Counted from the stretch's first letter, positions 7,610-20,577 are shown. The stretch is DNA of 41,669 nt from Pseudomonadota bacterium (GCA_010028905.1 RGZZ01000003.1:1-41669), one strand, 5' to 3'. The notes: generated by a model from the sequence alone, not told the origin. Translations and numbers: made by a program.

Positions 7610-8929
7610 TCATGAGTGACCCACTGCTGCCGCAGCGTCGTCGGCGACCGCAGGCGGAGGCTGCGCACCCGTCGTGGGCTGCGCCTCCGTCGGATCGGCC
7701 AGCACGCCTTCCCAGCGCGCCACCACGGCGGTGGCGAGGCAGTTCCCGAGAACGTTCACCGCGGTTCGCGCCATGTCCATCACGGCATCGACACCGAGGA
7801 TGACGGCAACCCCTTCCACAGGCAGGTTGAAGGTGGCAAGGGTTCCCGCGAGGATGACCAGCGACGCCCGAGGCACCCCCGCCACCCCCTTGCTGGTGAG
7901 CATCAGGGTGAGCACCATTAGCATCTGCTGGCTCAAGGGCATGTCCACCCCCGCTGCCTGCGCCACGAACACCGATGCCAGGGACAGGTACAGCGTGGTG
8001 CCGTCGAGATTGAAGCTGTAGCCGGTGGGAATGACAAACGACACGATCTGACGGGGCACGCCGAACCGCTCCATGTTCTGCATGGCGCGAGGCAGCGCGG
8101 CTTCGCTGCTGGTCGTGGAGAATGCGATGGTCACTGGTTCGCGCACGGCCTCAAAGAACCGGCGCACGGGGATTCGCGCGATCGCCATCACCGTGCCGAG
8201 CACGAAGACGACGAAGAAGAACAGCGCCAGGTACAGCGTGCCGATGAGCTTGCCCAGATACCCCAGCACCTGCACGCCCTGCCCTCCGATGGTCGCCGCC
8301 ATGGCGGCCGCCACGCCGATGGGCGCGTACCGCATGATGAAGCCGGTGTACTTGAACATGACCTCGGCCACGCTCTCGCACAGCTCGATGACGGGCTTGC
8401 CACGGTCGCCCGCCGCCACCACCCCCATGCCGAACAGCACCGCGAAGACCACGATCTGGAGCACGTCGCCACGGGCCATGGCGTCAACCACGCTGGCGGG
8501 GAAGGTGTGAAGAAGGATGTCGGCGGCGCCGTGCATCTTCTGGGCATCGATCTTCTCCGCGCTTGCCGCGAGTGTCAGGTTGACGCCCGCGCCGGGCTGC
8601 ACGAGGTTCACCGCGGCCAGCCCGACCAGAAGCGCAAACGTGGTCACCACCTCGAAGTACACGAGCGCCTTGAGGCCCATGCGCCCCACGGCCTCGAGCG
8701 AGCCGACCCCCGCGATGCCCACCACGAGCGTTGCGAACACCAGCGGAGCGATGATCGACTTGATCATCTGCAGGAACAATGTGCCGAGGGGCTTGAGGCT
8801 CACCGCCAGATCCGGGCGCACCACGCCGAGGGCCACACCCAGGGCCAGTCCGATGAAGATCTGGGCCGTGAGCCCGATTCCCTTGGCGGGAGCGGGTGGG
8901 GCGGCGGAGGCCTCGGCATCGATGCGCAT
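7610..8929 (-). CDS. Dicarboxylate/amino acid:cation symporter (DAACS family)
   Basis: 439 residues from the ATG at 8929. The long open frame above it is out-of-family, alanine/arginine-rich and overlaps the next gene, so it is not coding. The protein is a multi-pass inner-membrane transporter of the GltP/DctA type: TSSSEAALPRAMQNME (serine-rich re-entrant loop), GYSFNLDGTTLYLSLASVF, SKGVAGVPRASLVILAG, and the substrate-site helix DAVMDMARTAVNVLGNCLA. These proteins import glutamate, aspartate or C4-dicarboxylates with Na+ or H+. The arginine of DMARTAVN fits acidic substrates, but I cannot separate amino-acid from dicarboxylate specificity. The S26-like gene follows closely on the same strand. 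Confidence 0.92.
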   Translation of the reverse strand: MRIDAEASAAPPAPAKGIGLTAQIFIGLALGVALGVVRPDLAVSLKPLGTLFLQMIKSIIAPLVFATLVVGIAGVGSLEAVGRMGLKALVYFEVVTTFALLVGLAAVNLVQPGAGVNLTLAASAEKIDAQKMHGAADILLHTFPASVVDAMARGDVLQIVVFAVLFGMGVVAAGDRGKPVIELCESVAEVMFKYTGFIMRYAPIGVAAAMAATIGGQGVQVLGYLGKLIGTLYLALFFFVVFVLGTVMAIARIPVRRFFEAVREPVTIAFSTTSSEAALPRAMQNMERFGVPRQIVSFVIPTGYSFNLDGTTLYLSLASVFVAQAAGVDMPLSQQMLMVLTLMLTSKGVAGVPRASLVILAGTLATFNLPVEGVAVILGVDAVMDMARTAVNVLGNCLATAVVARWEGVLADPTEAQPTTGAQPPPAVADDAAAAVGHS

Positions 8930-9039
8930 GCCGTGAGGTTCGTCAGGAATGGCGTGAACGTCCTTCCGCGGCAGCGCACCGGACTGCACAGCAGACTCGA
9001 GCCTGCGGCAGCGCCCCCACCTGACGCAGACGGCTCGCG

Positions 9040-9975
9040 TCAGTGCGCGGGCAGGGGCCTGAGAAGACGGTCGAGCATCACCGCCAGCCGCACGCCGCCG
9101 ACCAGCATCCTCCGCATGGCAATGCTCTCCGCCTGCGCCACATAGTGCGCCGAGAGCGGCTCGACCTCCCGGGGCAGGTGCTTCGGGTCGGTGATGACAG
9201 CCCCCGGCACGGCCCCCTCGCAGTAGACCCGCGTGACCGCAAGCTTCTTCCCCTCCGTGATCCACACGGTCGAATCGCCACCGCAGAACTTCGGGCGCCC
9301 CCCAACCTCCAGTGCGCGCGCACGCGCCGGCACGTCGGTGGACGCATGGACCACGAGCCCGTCCCAGAGCGCGTGCAGGTTGATGACACGACCCTCGGGC
9401 CGACAGACCGCCCAGAGGTTCCCCCCCTGATCGCCTCCGGGCAGCGCGCGGCTCACGCGCTCGACGCAGTGCAAGGGCTGATGCAGATCGCCGACGAGGT
9501 GCAAAATCCAACAGATCGCCTCAGCGCGCTCGCGGCGGGTCGCCCCGGGCCGGCGAAGCGTCGCTTCGCAGCACGCAAGGGCCGTGACGGCGTTGGGGGT
9601 GGGCGGTTCGGTCACACGGGTGCCATCGAACGAGATGCGCTGGTCGATGTAATGCCAGTCAGAGTGGACCTGATCCGGCTCGACACGAAAGGGATTGTCG
9701 CTGCTCCTGCGCTTGATGTCGTCTGGCCAGACCGCCGCCCGCCCCACCACGTAGGCACGCCAATCGGCGACAGCGGCAGCAACAGCCTCCTTCTCCCAGA
9801 CGGGAAAGGACGGGTGCGCGCGCAGGATGATGAAGAGACGGGAGCGCGTCTCCTCGTCGAGACGGTTCCACGCGAGGTGCGCCACCAGCTCGTGACCGGG
9901 CCGGCTCCACGCGTGACAGAGCCCCGCGAGCTGCAGCCACACCAGTGCGCACATCACGACCCGTCTCGATCTCAT
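9040..9975 (-). CDS. Secreted S1/P1-type nuclease
   Basis: 311 residues from the ATG at 9975, with GGGGAGG five bases upstream. The N-terminus is a short signal peptide (VVMCALVWLQLAGLCHA) and cleavage would expose tryptophan. In this family the mature N-terminal tryptophan is itself a zinc ligand, so the cleavage site fits. Other metal ligands follow in order: GHELVAHLAW, WPDDIK, HSDWHYID, HLVGDLHQPLHCV, GGDQGGNLW and NLHALWDG. These trinuclear-zinc enzymes degrade single-stranded DNA and RNA and remove 3' phosphates, so it may scavenge phosphate or nucleotides outside the cytoplasm. It is divergent from the DUF2231 fusion gene across 245 bases with no clear control site. Confidence 0.93.
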   Translation of the reverse strand: MRSRRVVMCALVWLQLAGLCHAWSRPGHELVAHLAWNRLDEETRSRLFIILRAHPSFPVWEKEAVAAAVADWRAYVVGRAAVWPDDIKRRSSDNPFRVEPDQVHSDWHYIDQRISFDGTRVTEPPTPNAVTALACCEATLRRPGATRRERAEAICWILHLVGDLHQPLHCVERVSRALPGGDQGGNLWAVCRPEGRVINLHALWDGLVVHASTDVPARARALEVGGRPKFCGGDSTVWITEGKKLAVTRVYCEGAVPGAVITDPKHLPREVEPLSAHYVAQAESIAMRRMLVGGVRLAVMLDRLLRPLPAH

Positions 9976-10220
9976 GACAGCCTCCCCGATCTCGCCTCCG
10001 CGCCGAGCCCCCCGCGTCAGCCGCGCGTGCCCGGCGCAGGGAAGCGTTCCGCTCCGGCGGGCCACGATTCCTTCGCGGATGCGCCACCGCCCTCCGCCGT
10101 GCCGATGTCGCGGCCATCCGGAACGCTGTTCTGGCAGGCGTTGCCCTCCCCGACTGCGAACCCGCGCCTGCCCCTGGCTTGATAGCGAGGGCCCAAGACC
10201 CGACAAGGAACGTCATTCAC

Positions 10221-12482
10221 GTGGAGCTCGCCAGACTGCTCGGCGGAGCGCACCCGCTCCTGGTTCACTTCCCCATCGCACTTCTCCCCATGGCCACCCT
10301 CATCGACCTCTTGGGCTGGTGGCGTCGCAGCGAACGCCTGGCCTGGTGTGGCTACTGGCTCACCTTGCTGGGCACGGTCGGAGGCGTCTGCACCTTCGTG
10401 TGCGGCATTCTCGCCGAGCTCTTCGCGGCGCGCAGCGGCGTGCCGCAGCACATGATCGAGGTGCATGAGTGGCTGGCGACCTTCGCCGTGTGGACCTTCA
10501 TCGCCGTGGCCGTGGCGCGCATCCTGATGGGGGTCACGCTCCACCGGCGGAGCGCTCCGATCTACCTGCTGGCTGCCATCGCGGGCTGCGCGCTGCTCGT
10601 GATGGCCGCGCATCGCGGGGGGCAGGTGACCTACGCCTACGGTGCCAACGTGACCGGCGTGCAGCTGCAGCGGCTGCCGAGCGACGAAGACCTTGCGGTG
10701 CTGGCCCAGCATCAACGCGAAGACACGCTGCAGTACTCCAACCAGATGCACTGGATCTTCGGCGGCATCGTCCTGGCGCTCGCCGCGAGCGTTCTGCTCG
10801 AGCGCCTGCCGCGAGGACGGGTGCGCGAGCTGCGACGGATCATGCCGCTCGTGTTCGTGGGCGGCGGCGTCTACCTGGCCATCTTCAGCGACTGGGACAG
10901 CTGGCCCATCTCGACGCTTCGCCCCCTCACCGACCCCGAGGTGCTGCTGCACAAGTTCATCGCCTTGCTGCTGGTTGCCATGGGCGTGCTGTCGTGGCGC
11001 AAGCCGCCCCAGGCCGACACCTCGGCATCGACCTGGCAGAACCGCGTCATCGCCGTCATGTCGGCCATCGGTGGCGGCCTGCTCTTCACCCACGTGCACA
11101 CCAACGCGCCCTACACGAACGTGGCCGTGGGCGTCTACCTCAATCACAGCGCCCTCGGACTGGCCGCCTTCGGCGTCGGAGCCGCAGTGCTCCTGGCCGA
11201 CGCCTTCCCCCAGTCGAAGCGCATCGCGTGGCTCTTCCCGCTCTTCCTCGCCATCGAGGGCGCGCTGCTGCTCACCTACAACGAAGATCTGCCATGGTTC
11301 GCAGGCTACCACCGGATCTCGAACCAGCCAACGCGCGGCGGCGTGCTCGCCCACCTCGAGAAGGGTCGTGCTGAGCTGACCTTCGACCGCAACAAGGGGG
11401 TGCTCGATCTGTACCTGCTCGGCGCCCACGACGCACAGCCCCTCGAGCGGTCGGAGCCGACGCTCGACGGCGTCATCGAAGCCCGCCAGCGGGCCTTCCC
11501 CATTGCGTTCACGAGCGTGGAGAGCGGGCACTACCAACTGGCCCTCGACTGGCTGCGCGCCGTTCCCGTGTTCAACGTGCGCCTGGGCGCGCCGCTCGAC
11601 ACCTCGTTCGATCCCATCGTCACCGCGCCGCTGCTGCCCCCCCTCGAAGGCGCGGAGGTGGTCTACGCCTGCGCGATGTGCCCGGATGTGCGATCGTCGA
11701 TTCCGGGCACCTGCAGCATGTGCGGCATGACGCTCGAGGCGCTGCCGAAGCCCGAGATCACGGCCCCCGCCGTGCCGCCCCACGACCCGGAACTCGACTG
11801 CCGTCTCGCAGTGCAGCGCCCCCCGAAAGCGGGAGAGCCCGTCAAGATGACCCTGACGCCGGTCGGACCCGGCGGCGCCACGCTCACCAACCTGCACATC
11901 ATGCACGAGAAGTTGATGCACCTCATGATCGTGCGCGACGATCTGAATGCATTCGATCACGTGCACCCGATCCGCCAGTCGGACGGCTCGTTCGTCATCG
12001 AGCACACCTTTCCCAGCGGCGGGCAGTACGTTCTCTTCGCCGAGATCGCGCCCACGGGCCGGCACGCGCAGCGCTTCCGGATCCCGGTGACGGTGGACGG
12101 GCCGGCCGCGCCACCGCCCCCTCACCGACCGCAGACCGCCCTCCTCCAGCAAGGCGACTACACGTTCTCCCTCGACACGGGAACGCTCCCCGTGCGCGCG
12201 GGTGGCGAGACGCCCCTCACGGTGAGCATCTACAAGAACGGACGTCCCGTCGAGGACCTGACGACCTGGCTGGGCGCCGCAGGGCACTGCGTGATCATCT
12301 CTTCCGACACCCTCGACTACGTGCACGCCCACGCGCTGCAGCTGAGCGCGGTGCAGACCCCCGCCGGTCCCGACATCGCCTTCCACGCTCGACTGCCTCG
12401 CCCTGGACGGTACCGCATGTGGGCCCAGCTGGCCCATGGCGACAAGGTGCTCACCGCCGACTTCGATCTCGAGGCGCGCTGA
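10221..12482 (+). CDS. DUF2231 membrane protein fused to a heavy-metal-binding module
   Basis: 753 residues from a GTG at 10221 with AAGGA upstream; a TTG at 10179 is the alternative. Residues 1-150 form a DUF2231-like membrane domain (HPLLVHFPIALLPMATLIDL). More helices follow (about 190-350), including GGGLLFTHVHTNAP, a histidine pair facing the membrane as in copper-associated proteins. At about residue 482 comes YACAMCPDVRSSIPG, then TCSMCGM: the heavy-metal-binding motif usually written YxCPMHP..CPxCGM, but with cysteine in place of the histidine. The last 250 residues are beta-rich and contain HIMHEKLMHLMIVRDDL, DHVHPI and YVHAHAL, histidine/methionine-rich stretches seen in copper-handling proteins. 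I infer a membrane-anchored metal-binding protein, probably copper, with periplasmic C-terminus. Confidence 0.75.
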   Translation: MELARLLGGAHPLLVHFPIALLPMATLIDLLGWWRRSERLAWCGYWLTLLGTVGGVCTFVCGILAELFAARSGVPQHMIEVHEWLATFAVWTFIAVAVARILMGVTLHRRSAPIYLLAAIAGCALLVMAAHRGGQVTYAYGANVTGVQLQRLPSDEDLAVLAQHQREDTLQYSNQMHWIFGGIVLALAASVLLERLPRGRVRELRRIMPLVFVGGGVYLAIFSDWDSWPISTLRPLTDPEVLLHKFIALLLVAMGVLSWRKPPQADTSASTWQNRVIAVMSAIGGGLLFTHVHTNAPYTNVAVGVYLNHSALGLAAFGVGAAVLLADAFPQSKRIAWLFPLFLAIEGALLLTYNEDLPWFAGYHRISNQPTRGGVLAHLEKGRAELTFDRNKGVLDLYLLGAHDAQPLERSEPTLDGVIEARQRAFPIAFTSVESGHYQLALDWLRAVPVFNVRLGAPLDTSFDPIVTAPLLPPLEGAEVVYACAMCPDVRSSIPGTCSMCGMTLEALPKPEITAPAVPPHDPELDCRLAVQRPPKAGEPVKMTLTPVGPGGATLTNLHIMHEKLMHLMIVRDDLNAFDHVHPIRQSDGSFVIEHTFPSGGQYVLFAEIAPTGRHAQRFRIPVTVDGPAAPPPPHRPQTALLQQGDYTFSLDTGTLPVRAGGETPLTVSIYKNGRPVEDLTTWLGAAGHCVIISSDTLDYVHAHALQLSAVQTPAGPDIAFHARLPRPGRYRMWAQLAHGDKVLTADFDLEAR

Positions 12483-12626
12483 GCCCCGCCCATCATCGCA
12501 ATCGCGCCAAGAGGGTCGCTCTCGCGCGGAACACGGCAGGACTGCCCGTCGACGCGTGAGAAACCAACGCTCTCGCAACAACGGGTTCCGCGCATCCGAG
12601 GCCCTTCTGCGAACGAGGAGGGCCAG

Positions 12627-13646
12627 ATGATCAGGGCGGGCGTCATGGGCGCGACCGGCTACACCGGACTCGAGGTGATCCGCCTGCTGTCGCGCCATCC
12701 GCAGGCGCAGGTGGTCTTCGCAACAGCCCGCTCGCAGGCCGGCCTTCGGCTGCCCGACGTTCACCCGGGCGCCCCGGACATGGCCCTCTCCGACGCGGCC
12801 GACGTGCGGCTCGCTGACGCCGACGTGATCTTTCTCTGCCTGCCCCATGGCGCAACCCAGACTGCCGCTCGGTCGGCCCTCGACGCGGGATGCGTGGTCA
12901 TCGACCTCTCCGCCGATCACCGCCTGCACGATCCCGCCACCTACGCACGCTGGTACGGGTCGGCGCACGCGCACCCCGACCTTCTCGGCGAGGCCGTCTA
13001 CGGGCTCACGGAGATGCGTCGCGAAGCCATTCGCGAGGCCCGTCTCATCGGCAACCCCGGATGCTATCCGACGAGCATCCTGCTCGGCCTCGCCCCCCTG
13101 CTCCAGAGCGGCCTGCTCTCCGGCGCCACCGTCATCGCCGACAGCAAGAGCGGCGCCAGCGGCGCGGGCCGGACCCCTTCGGTGCCGCTGCTCTTCACCG
13201 AGGTGAATGAGAACGCGCGCCCGTACAACGTGGGCCATGTGCATCGCCACGTCGCTGAGATCGAGCAGGAGCTCTCCGCGCTTGCCGATGGCCCCCCTCC
13301 CACGGGAATCGTGTTCTCGCCGCACCTGCTGCCTGTGAACCGTGGCATCATCAGCACCCTCTACGTCCCGCTCTCCGACGGCGGAGCCGACGCGTCGGTC
13401 CGCTCGCTGTACACCGAGCGCTATGCGAGAGAGCCGTTCGTCCACGTGCTGCCGGAAGGCCAGACCGCCAGCCTCGCCCACGCGGTGCGCACCAACCGGG
13501 ATGTCATCAGCCTGCATCCGGTCCCCGAGCGAGGCATGCTCATCGTCGTGAGCGTCATCGACAACCTCCTGAAAGGCGCCGCGGGTCAGGCGGTGCAGAA
13601 CATGAACGTTCGCTTCGGGCTCGATGAGACGGCCGGCCTTCCATGA
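12627..13646 (+). CDS. argC: N-acetyl-gamma-glutamyl-phosphate reductase
   Basis: 339 residues, starting at an ATG preceded by GAGGAGG. It reduces N-acetylglutamyl-phosphate to the semialdehyde using NADPH, step three of arginine synthesis. The Rossmann start AGVMGATGYTGLEVIRLL, the active-site GNPGCYPTSILLGLAPLL (catalytic cysteine) and the catalytic histidine block HVHRHVAEIEQEL are all intact. It opens a co-directional arginine/carbamoyl-phosphate run and overlaps argB by four bases (ATGA at 13643-13646). The 144 bases upstream probably contain the operon promoter, but no convincing -35/-10 pair or ARG box was seen. Confidence 0.97.
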   Translation: MIRAGVMGATGYTGLEVIRLLSRHPQAQVVFATARSQAGLRLPDVHPGAPDMALSDAADVRLADADVIFLCLPHGATQTAARSALDAGCVVIDLSADHRLHDPATYARWYGSAHAHPDLLGEAVYGLTEMRREAIREARLIGNPGCYPTSILLGLAPLLQSGLLSGATVIADSKSGASGAGRTPSVPLLFTEVNENARPYNVGHVHRHVAEIEQELSALADGPPPTGIVFSPHLLPVNRGIISTLYVPLSDGGADASVRSLYTERYAREPFVHVLPEGQTASLAHAVRTNRDVISLHPVPERGMLIVVSVIDNLLKGAAGQAVQNMNVRFGLDETAGLP

Positions 13647-14410
13647 ACGCGCCTCTCGTGCTCAAGGTCGGCGGGCAGGAGCTCGACAGCCCCGCGTTTC
13701 TGGCAGGCCTGGCGCAGGTCGTGACCGCCCTGCCCGCGCCGCCCGTCATCGTGCACGGCGGTGGCAAGGGGTCGACCCGCCTGGCCGACCGGCTCGGCCT
13801 CGAGACCCGCTTCATCGATGGACGCCGCGTCACCGACGACGCCACGCTCGAGATCGCGGTGATGGGGCTGGTGGGGCAGGCCAGCACGCAGCTCGTGCAG
13901 GGTCTCGTGACAGGCGGCGTGCGGGCCATCGGGCTGAGCGGCGTGGACGCCGGTCTGGTCACGGTGGCGCCCGCCGCCCCCCGCGACCTCGGGTGGGTGG
14001 GCGAGCCGTCGACGGTGCGTCACGAGGTGCTCCACGACCTCGTCAAGGCAGGGTTCGTGCCTTGTCTCGCGCCCATCTCCCTGGGCGATGACGGCTGCGT
14101 GTACAACGTGAACGCCGATACCGTGGCGGCCGCCATCGCGGCAGCGCTCGGAGCGCCCGCCCTGGTCATGCTCACCGCCGCGCCCGGTGTGCTGCGCGAC
14201 GGCCAGATCATTCCCACGCTCACCCCTCACCGGATCGAGCAGCTCATCACCGATGGGGTCATCCGCGACGGCATGATCCCCAAGACCCGAGCAGCGTGCG
14301 CCGCCCTGGCGCGCGGCGTGCGCAGCACGCGCATCATCGATCTCGCGGGCCTCACCGCGTGGGTCGCAGATCGCGAAACGCCACAAGGAACCGAGGTGCG
14401 GCCTGAATGA
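13643..14410 (+). CDS. argB: N-acetylglutamate kinase
   Basis: 255 residues; the ATG overlaps the argC stop. It phosphorylates N-acetylglutamate, step two of the pathway. The amino-acid-kinase features are LKVGG at the start, VIVHGGGKGSTRLADRLG, FIDGRRVTD, and YNVNADTVAAAIA for substrate and nucleotide. The P-loop-like box is HGGGK rather than the common HGGGP, a form I associate with Bacteroidetes-type ArgB and LysZ. The protein starts directly at the first strand. Arginine-inhibited hexameric kinases carry an extra N-terminal helix, so this enzyme is predicted not to be arginine-sensitive, leaving control to the synthase. The end overlaps argD by four bases. Confidence 0.95.
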   Translation: MNAPLVLKVGGQELDSPAFLAGLAQVVTALPAPPVIVHGGGKGSTRLADRLGLETRFIDGRRVTDDATLEIAVMGLVGQASTQLVQGLVTGGVRAIGLSGVDAGLVTVAPAAPRDLGWVGEPSTVRHEVLHDLVKAGFVPCLAPISLGDDGCVYNVNADTVAAAIAAALGAPALVMLTAAPGVLRDGQIIPTLTPHRIEQLITDGVIRDGMIPKTRAACAALARGVRSTRIIDLAGLTAWVADRETPQGTEVRPE

Positions 14411-15582
14411 CAGCGACCCCGACCGTCTCCGGCGAGACCCGTCTCGCCCCCACCTACAAGCGACCTCCCATCGTGTTCACGCGGGGGGAAGGGGCCTGGC
14501 TCGAGGACAGCAGCGGTCGACGCTATCTCGATGCCCTCGCCGGCATCGCGGTGAACGCCCTGGGCCATGCCGATCCTGAGACCGTCTCCACCATGCGCGA
14601 AGCGGCCGGCGGGCTGATCCACGTCAGCAACCTCTTCCACACCGAGCCCCACCTGCGTCTCGCGGAGACGCTCTGCGCCAAGAGCTTCGCCGATCGCGTC
14701 TTCTTCTGCAACAGCGGGACCGAGGCCATCGAGGGGGCGCTCAAGTTCGCCCGTCTCGCAACGAAGCGCCACGCGTTCGTGGCCTTTCACGGTTCGTTCC
14801 ACGGGCGCACCATGGGGGCCCTGAGCGTGACCTCCGGCGACCGCTATCGCGCCCCCTTCGAACCGCTCGTGCCCGGGGTGACCTGGGCCTCGTTCGACGA
14901 CCCACAGGGCGCCGTCTCCGCCATCACCGCGGAGACCGCCGCGGTGATCGTCGAGCCCATCCAGGGAGAGGGCGGCATCCGCCCCGCGCCAGAAGGCCTG
15001 CTGCGCGCGCTTCGCCAGCGCTGCGACGAGACGGGCGCGCTTCTCGTCTTCGACGAGATCCAGTGCGGTCTCGGGCGCACCGGCGATTGCTGGGCCCACG
15101 AGGCGACCGGCGTGACGCCGGACATCATGACCCTGGCCAAGCCTCTGGGAGCGGGCCTCCCCATCGGCGCGATCCTCATGCGCGAGACGGTGGCCACGAC
15201 CATCTCACCCGGCGACCACGGGAGCACCTTCGCGGGCGGACCGTTCATCTGCAGCGTGGCGAACGTGGTGCTGCGGCGCGTGACACAAGAGGGGTTCCTG
15301 GCTCGGGTTCGCGAAGCAGGGGCTCGTCTCGGCACCGCGCTGCGCCGCCTCGACCACCCCTGCATCACCGAGGTGCGTGGGCGCGGATTGATGTGGGGCG
15401 TGCAGCTGCGAGAAGACGTGCTCGTGGCAGAGGTGGTTCAGCGCTGCCTCGATCAGGCGCTCATCATCGGCTCGAGCGGCGGCAACACGGTTCGCCTGGT
15501 GCCTCCGCTGATCGTGACCGACGACGAGATCGACATCATCGCGGCCACGCTCGACCGCGTCCTAGGAGGAACACCACGTTGA
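14407..15582 (+). CDS. argD: Acetylornithine aminotransferase
   Basis: 391 residues; ATG overlaps the argB stop. A class III pyridoxal-phosphate transaminase: phosphate-binding FFCNSGTEAIEGALKFAR, aspartate box LLVFDEIQCGLGRTG, and the Schiff-base lysine in DIMTLAKPLGAGLPIGA. It converts N-acetylglutamate semialdehyde to N-acetylornithine with glutamate as donor, and could also serve lysine synthesis as N-succinyl-diaminopimelate aminotransferase. Its stop codon overlaps the TTG start of the acetyltransferase (TTGA), with AGGAGGA inside the argD 3' end serving that start. Confidence 0.95.
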   Translation: MTATPTVSGETRLAPTYKRPPIVFTRGEGAWLEDSSGRRYLDALAGIAVNALGHADPETVSTMREAAGGLIHVSNLFHTEPHLRLAETLCAKSFADRVFFCNSGTEAIEGALKFARLATKRHAFVAFHGSFHGRTMGALSVTSGDRYRAPFEPLVPGVTWASFDDPQGAVSAITAETAAVIVEPIQGEGGIRPAPEGLLRALRQRCDETGALLVFDEIQCGLGRTGDCWAHEATGVTPDIMTLAKPLGAGLPIGAILMRETVATTISPGDHGSTFAGGPFICSVANVVLRRVTQEGFLARVREAGARLGTALRRLDHPCITEVRGRGLMWGVQLREDVLVAEVVQRCLDQALIIGSSGGNTVRLVPPLIVTDDEIDIIAATLDRVLGGTPR

Positions 15583-16136
15583 TAGAGGTGCGCAAGGCGC
15601 GCATCGGCGAGGCCCAGGCCATCACCGATCTCGTGAATCACTACGCGCGCAACGGGCTCATGCTCTCGAAGACGCTGCTGCAGGTCTACGAATACGTGCG
15701 CGACTTCGTCGTGGCGGTCGACGAAGACGGCACCATCCTCGGCTGCGGCGCCCTGCGCCTCATGTGGCACGACCTCGCTGAGGTGCGCTCCCTCGCCGTG
15801 CACGAGAGAGCCCAGGGCCTCAAGCTGGGACGCCGCATCGTCGAAGCGCTCATCGCGGAGGCGCGCACCCTCGATCTTGCGAGGGTGTTCGCACTCACCT
15901 ATCAGCGAGACTTCTTCGAGAAGCTCGGCTTCCATGTGGTCGAGAAGGAGATCTTCCCGCAGAAGGTCTGGCTCGACTGCAAGGGCTGTCCCAAGCAGTC
16001 GTGCTGCGACGAGATCGCGATGCTCTACGTCATCGACCCGGATCGCGCCGCGCGCGGCGAGGCCGAGTTCACCCTCCACTCCGGAGAGGCCGCACTGGGG
16101 GCGCACGGCCCGCAGCCGAAGGTGATCGCGCAATGA
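15579..16136 (+). CDS. argA: Short-form N-acetylglutamate synthase (GNAT)
   Basis: 185 residues from a TTG at 15579, with AGGAGGA upstream; longer readings only run back through argD. The protein is a single GNAT domain: [56 protein letters not shown] (acetyl-CoA loop) and [19 protein letters not shown]. It lacks the kinase-like regulatory domain of E. coli ArgA, as in the short synthases of actinobacteria and other groups. A cysteine cluster, [15 protein letters not shown], is conserved in relatives I know and may bind metal. It acetylates glutamate, step one. Its presence in place of argJ points to the linear pathway, which would need argE elsewhere. The last roughly 25 residues are an extension. 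It overlaps carA by four bases. Confidence 0.9.
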   Translation: MIEVRKARIGEAQAITDLVNHYARNGLMLSKTLLQVYEYVRDFVVAVDEDGTILGCGALRLMWHDLAEVRSLAVHERAQGLKLGRRIVEALIAEARTLDLARVFALTYQRDFFEKLGFHVVEKEIFPQKVWLDCKGCPKQSCCDEIAMLYVIDPDRAARGEAEFTLHSGEAALGAHGPQPKVIAQ

Positions 16137-17269
16137 GCGCGCGCCTCGCCCTCTCCGACGGAACCGTTCTGCGGGGACGCGCCTTCGGCGCGCGCGCCAC
16201 GCGCCTGGGGGAGGCCGTGTTCAACACGAGCCTCACCGGCTACCAGGAGATCCTCACCGACCCGAGCTACGCCGGACAGATCATCGTCATGACCGCTCCC
16301 CAGATCGGAAACACGGGCTGGGTTCCGGAAGACGACGAGAGCCGGGCCATCTTCGCCAGTGGGCTCGTGGTGCGCGAGGCCAGCCCGACCGTGTCGAGCT
16401 GGCGCTCGCGCGAGACGCTCGACGCCCGCCTCACCCGCGAGGACACCCCCGCCATCGATGACATCGACACCCGCGCCCTCACCCTGCGCCTGCGCGATGA
16501 AGGCTGCCTGCGGGCCGTGCTCAGCACCGAGGAGAGCCTCGATGACGACGCGCTGGTCACCATGGCGCGCGATTGGCCCGGACTCGACAACGCCGATCTC
16601 ACCGGTGAGGTCACCTGCGCCGCGCCCTATGCATGGACCGAGTCGAGCGCACCAGACTGGGCGCCCCTCGACGCGGCCGCCAGTCAGGACCCGCTCCGTA
16701 AGGTGGCGGTGTACGACTTCGGCGTGAAGCGCAACATCCTGCGACGCCTGCGCGCGCTCGGATGCGACCTCACGGTGGTGCCCGCCCGCACCCCCGCCGA
16801 GGAGGTGCTGGCCCTCGAGGTCGACGGCATCGTGCTGAGCAACGGACCCGGCGACCCGGCGGCCCTCGACTGGGCCGTCGAGACCGCACGCACCCTCATG
16901 CGCGCGGAGGTTCCGCTGCTGGGCATCTGCCTGGGCCACCAGATCCTGGCGCGGGCCCTTGGCGCCCGCACCTACCGTCTCAAGTTCGGCCATCACGGTG
17001 GCAACCAGCCCGTGCGCCACCTGCCCAGCGGGCGGGTCGAGATCAGCGCGCACAACCACAACTTCGCCGTCGACCCGGAAACGCTGCCGGAAGATGCGCG
17101 GCCCAGCCACATCAACCTCAATGACGGCTGCTGCGAGGGCTTCGAGCACGCCACCCTTCCCCTCATCAGCATCCAGTACCATCCGGAAGCCGCCCCTGGC
17201 CCGCACGACGCCGATCCGGTCTTCACCCGGTTCGTCACGTCGATGCACACCGTGAAGGTGGGGAACTGA
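16133..17269 (+). CDS. carA: Carbamoyl-phosphate synthase, small (glutaminase) subunit
   Basis: 378 residues from the ATG at 16133, overlapping the argA stop. It hydrolyses glutamine and passes ammonia to CarB. The N-terminal CPSase domain begins [15 protein letters not shown] with [20 protein letters not shown]. The class I amidotransferase domain contains the nucleophile elbow [12 protein letters not shown], the GNQPV box and [12 protein letters not shown], which supplies the catalytic histidine and glutamate. The gene is two bases from carB. Its place inside an arginine run suggests carbamoyl phosphate is directed at citrulline, although pyrimidine synthesis will also use it. Confidence 0.97.
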   Translation: MSARLALSDGTVLRGRAFGARATRLGEAVFNTSLTGYQEILTDPSYAGQIIVMTAPQIGNTGWVPEDDESRAIFASGLVVREASPTVSSWRSRETLDARLTREDTPAIDDIDTRALTLRLRDEGCLRAVLSTEESLDDDALVTMARDWPGLDNADLTGEVTCAAPYAWTESSAPDWAPLDAAASQDPLRKVAVYDFGVKRNILRRLRALGCDLTVVPARTPAEEVLALEVDGIVLSNGPGDPAALDWAVETARTLMRAEVPLLGICLGHQILARALGARTYRLKFGHHGGNQPVRHLPSGRVEISAHNHNFAVDPETLPEDARPSHINLNDGCCEGFEHATLPLISIQYHPEAAPGPHDADPVFTRFVTSMHTVKVGN

Positions 17270-17271
17270 AC

Positions 17272-20499
<3,228 letters not shown>

Positions 20500-20577
20500 C
20501 CCCACCGCGTGCACAGCGCTGCACACGACGCGACTCCCCGATTTGATCATACCAGAAGAAAGAGAGACACAGCGCCC

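Noticed and set aside
8930-9511. A long upstream extension of the symporter gene on the minus strand
   Set aside because: It is alanine/arginine/glycine-rich, has no family likeness and runs antiparallel-free across the S1/P1 nuclease gene in another frame. The symporter fold begins only after the ATG at 8929.
10017-13517. A very long open frame on the minus strand opposite the DUF2231 fusion and argC
   Set aside because: It is a shadow caused by GC-rich third positions: rich in arginine, glycine, histidine and glutamate without any domain, and two well-identified genes lie on the other strand.
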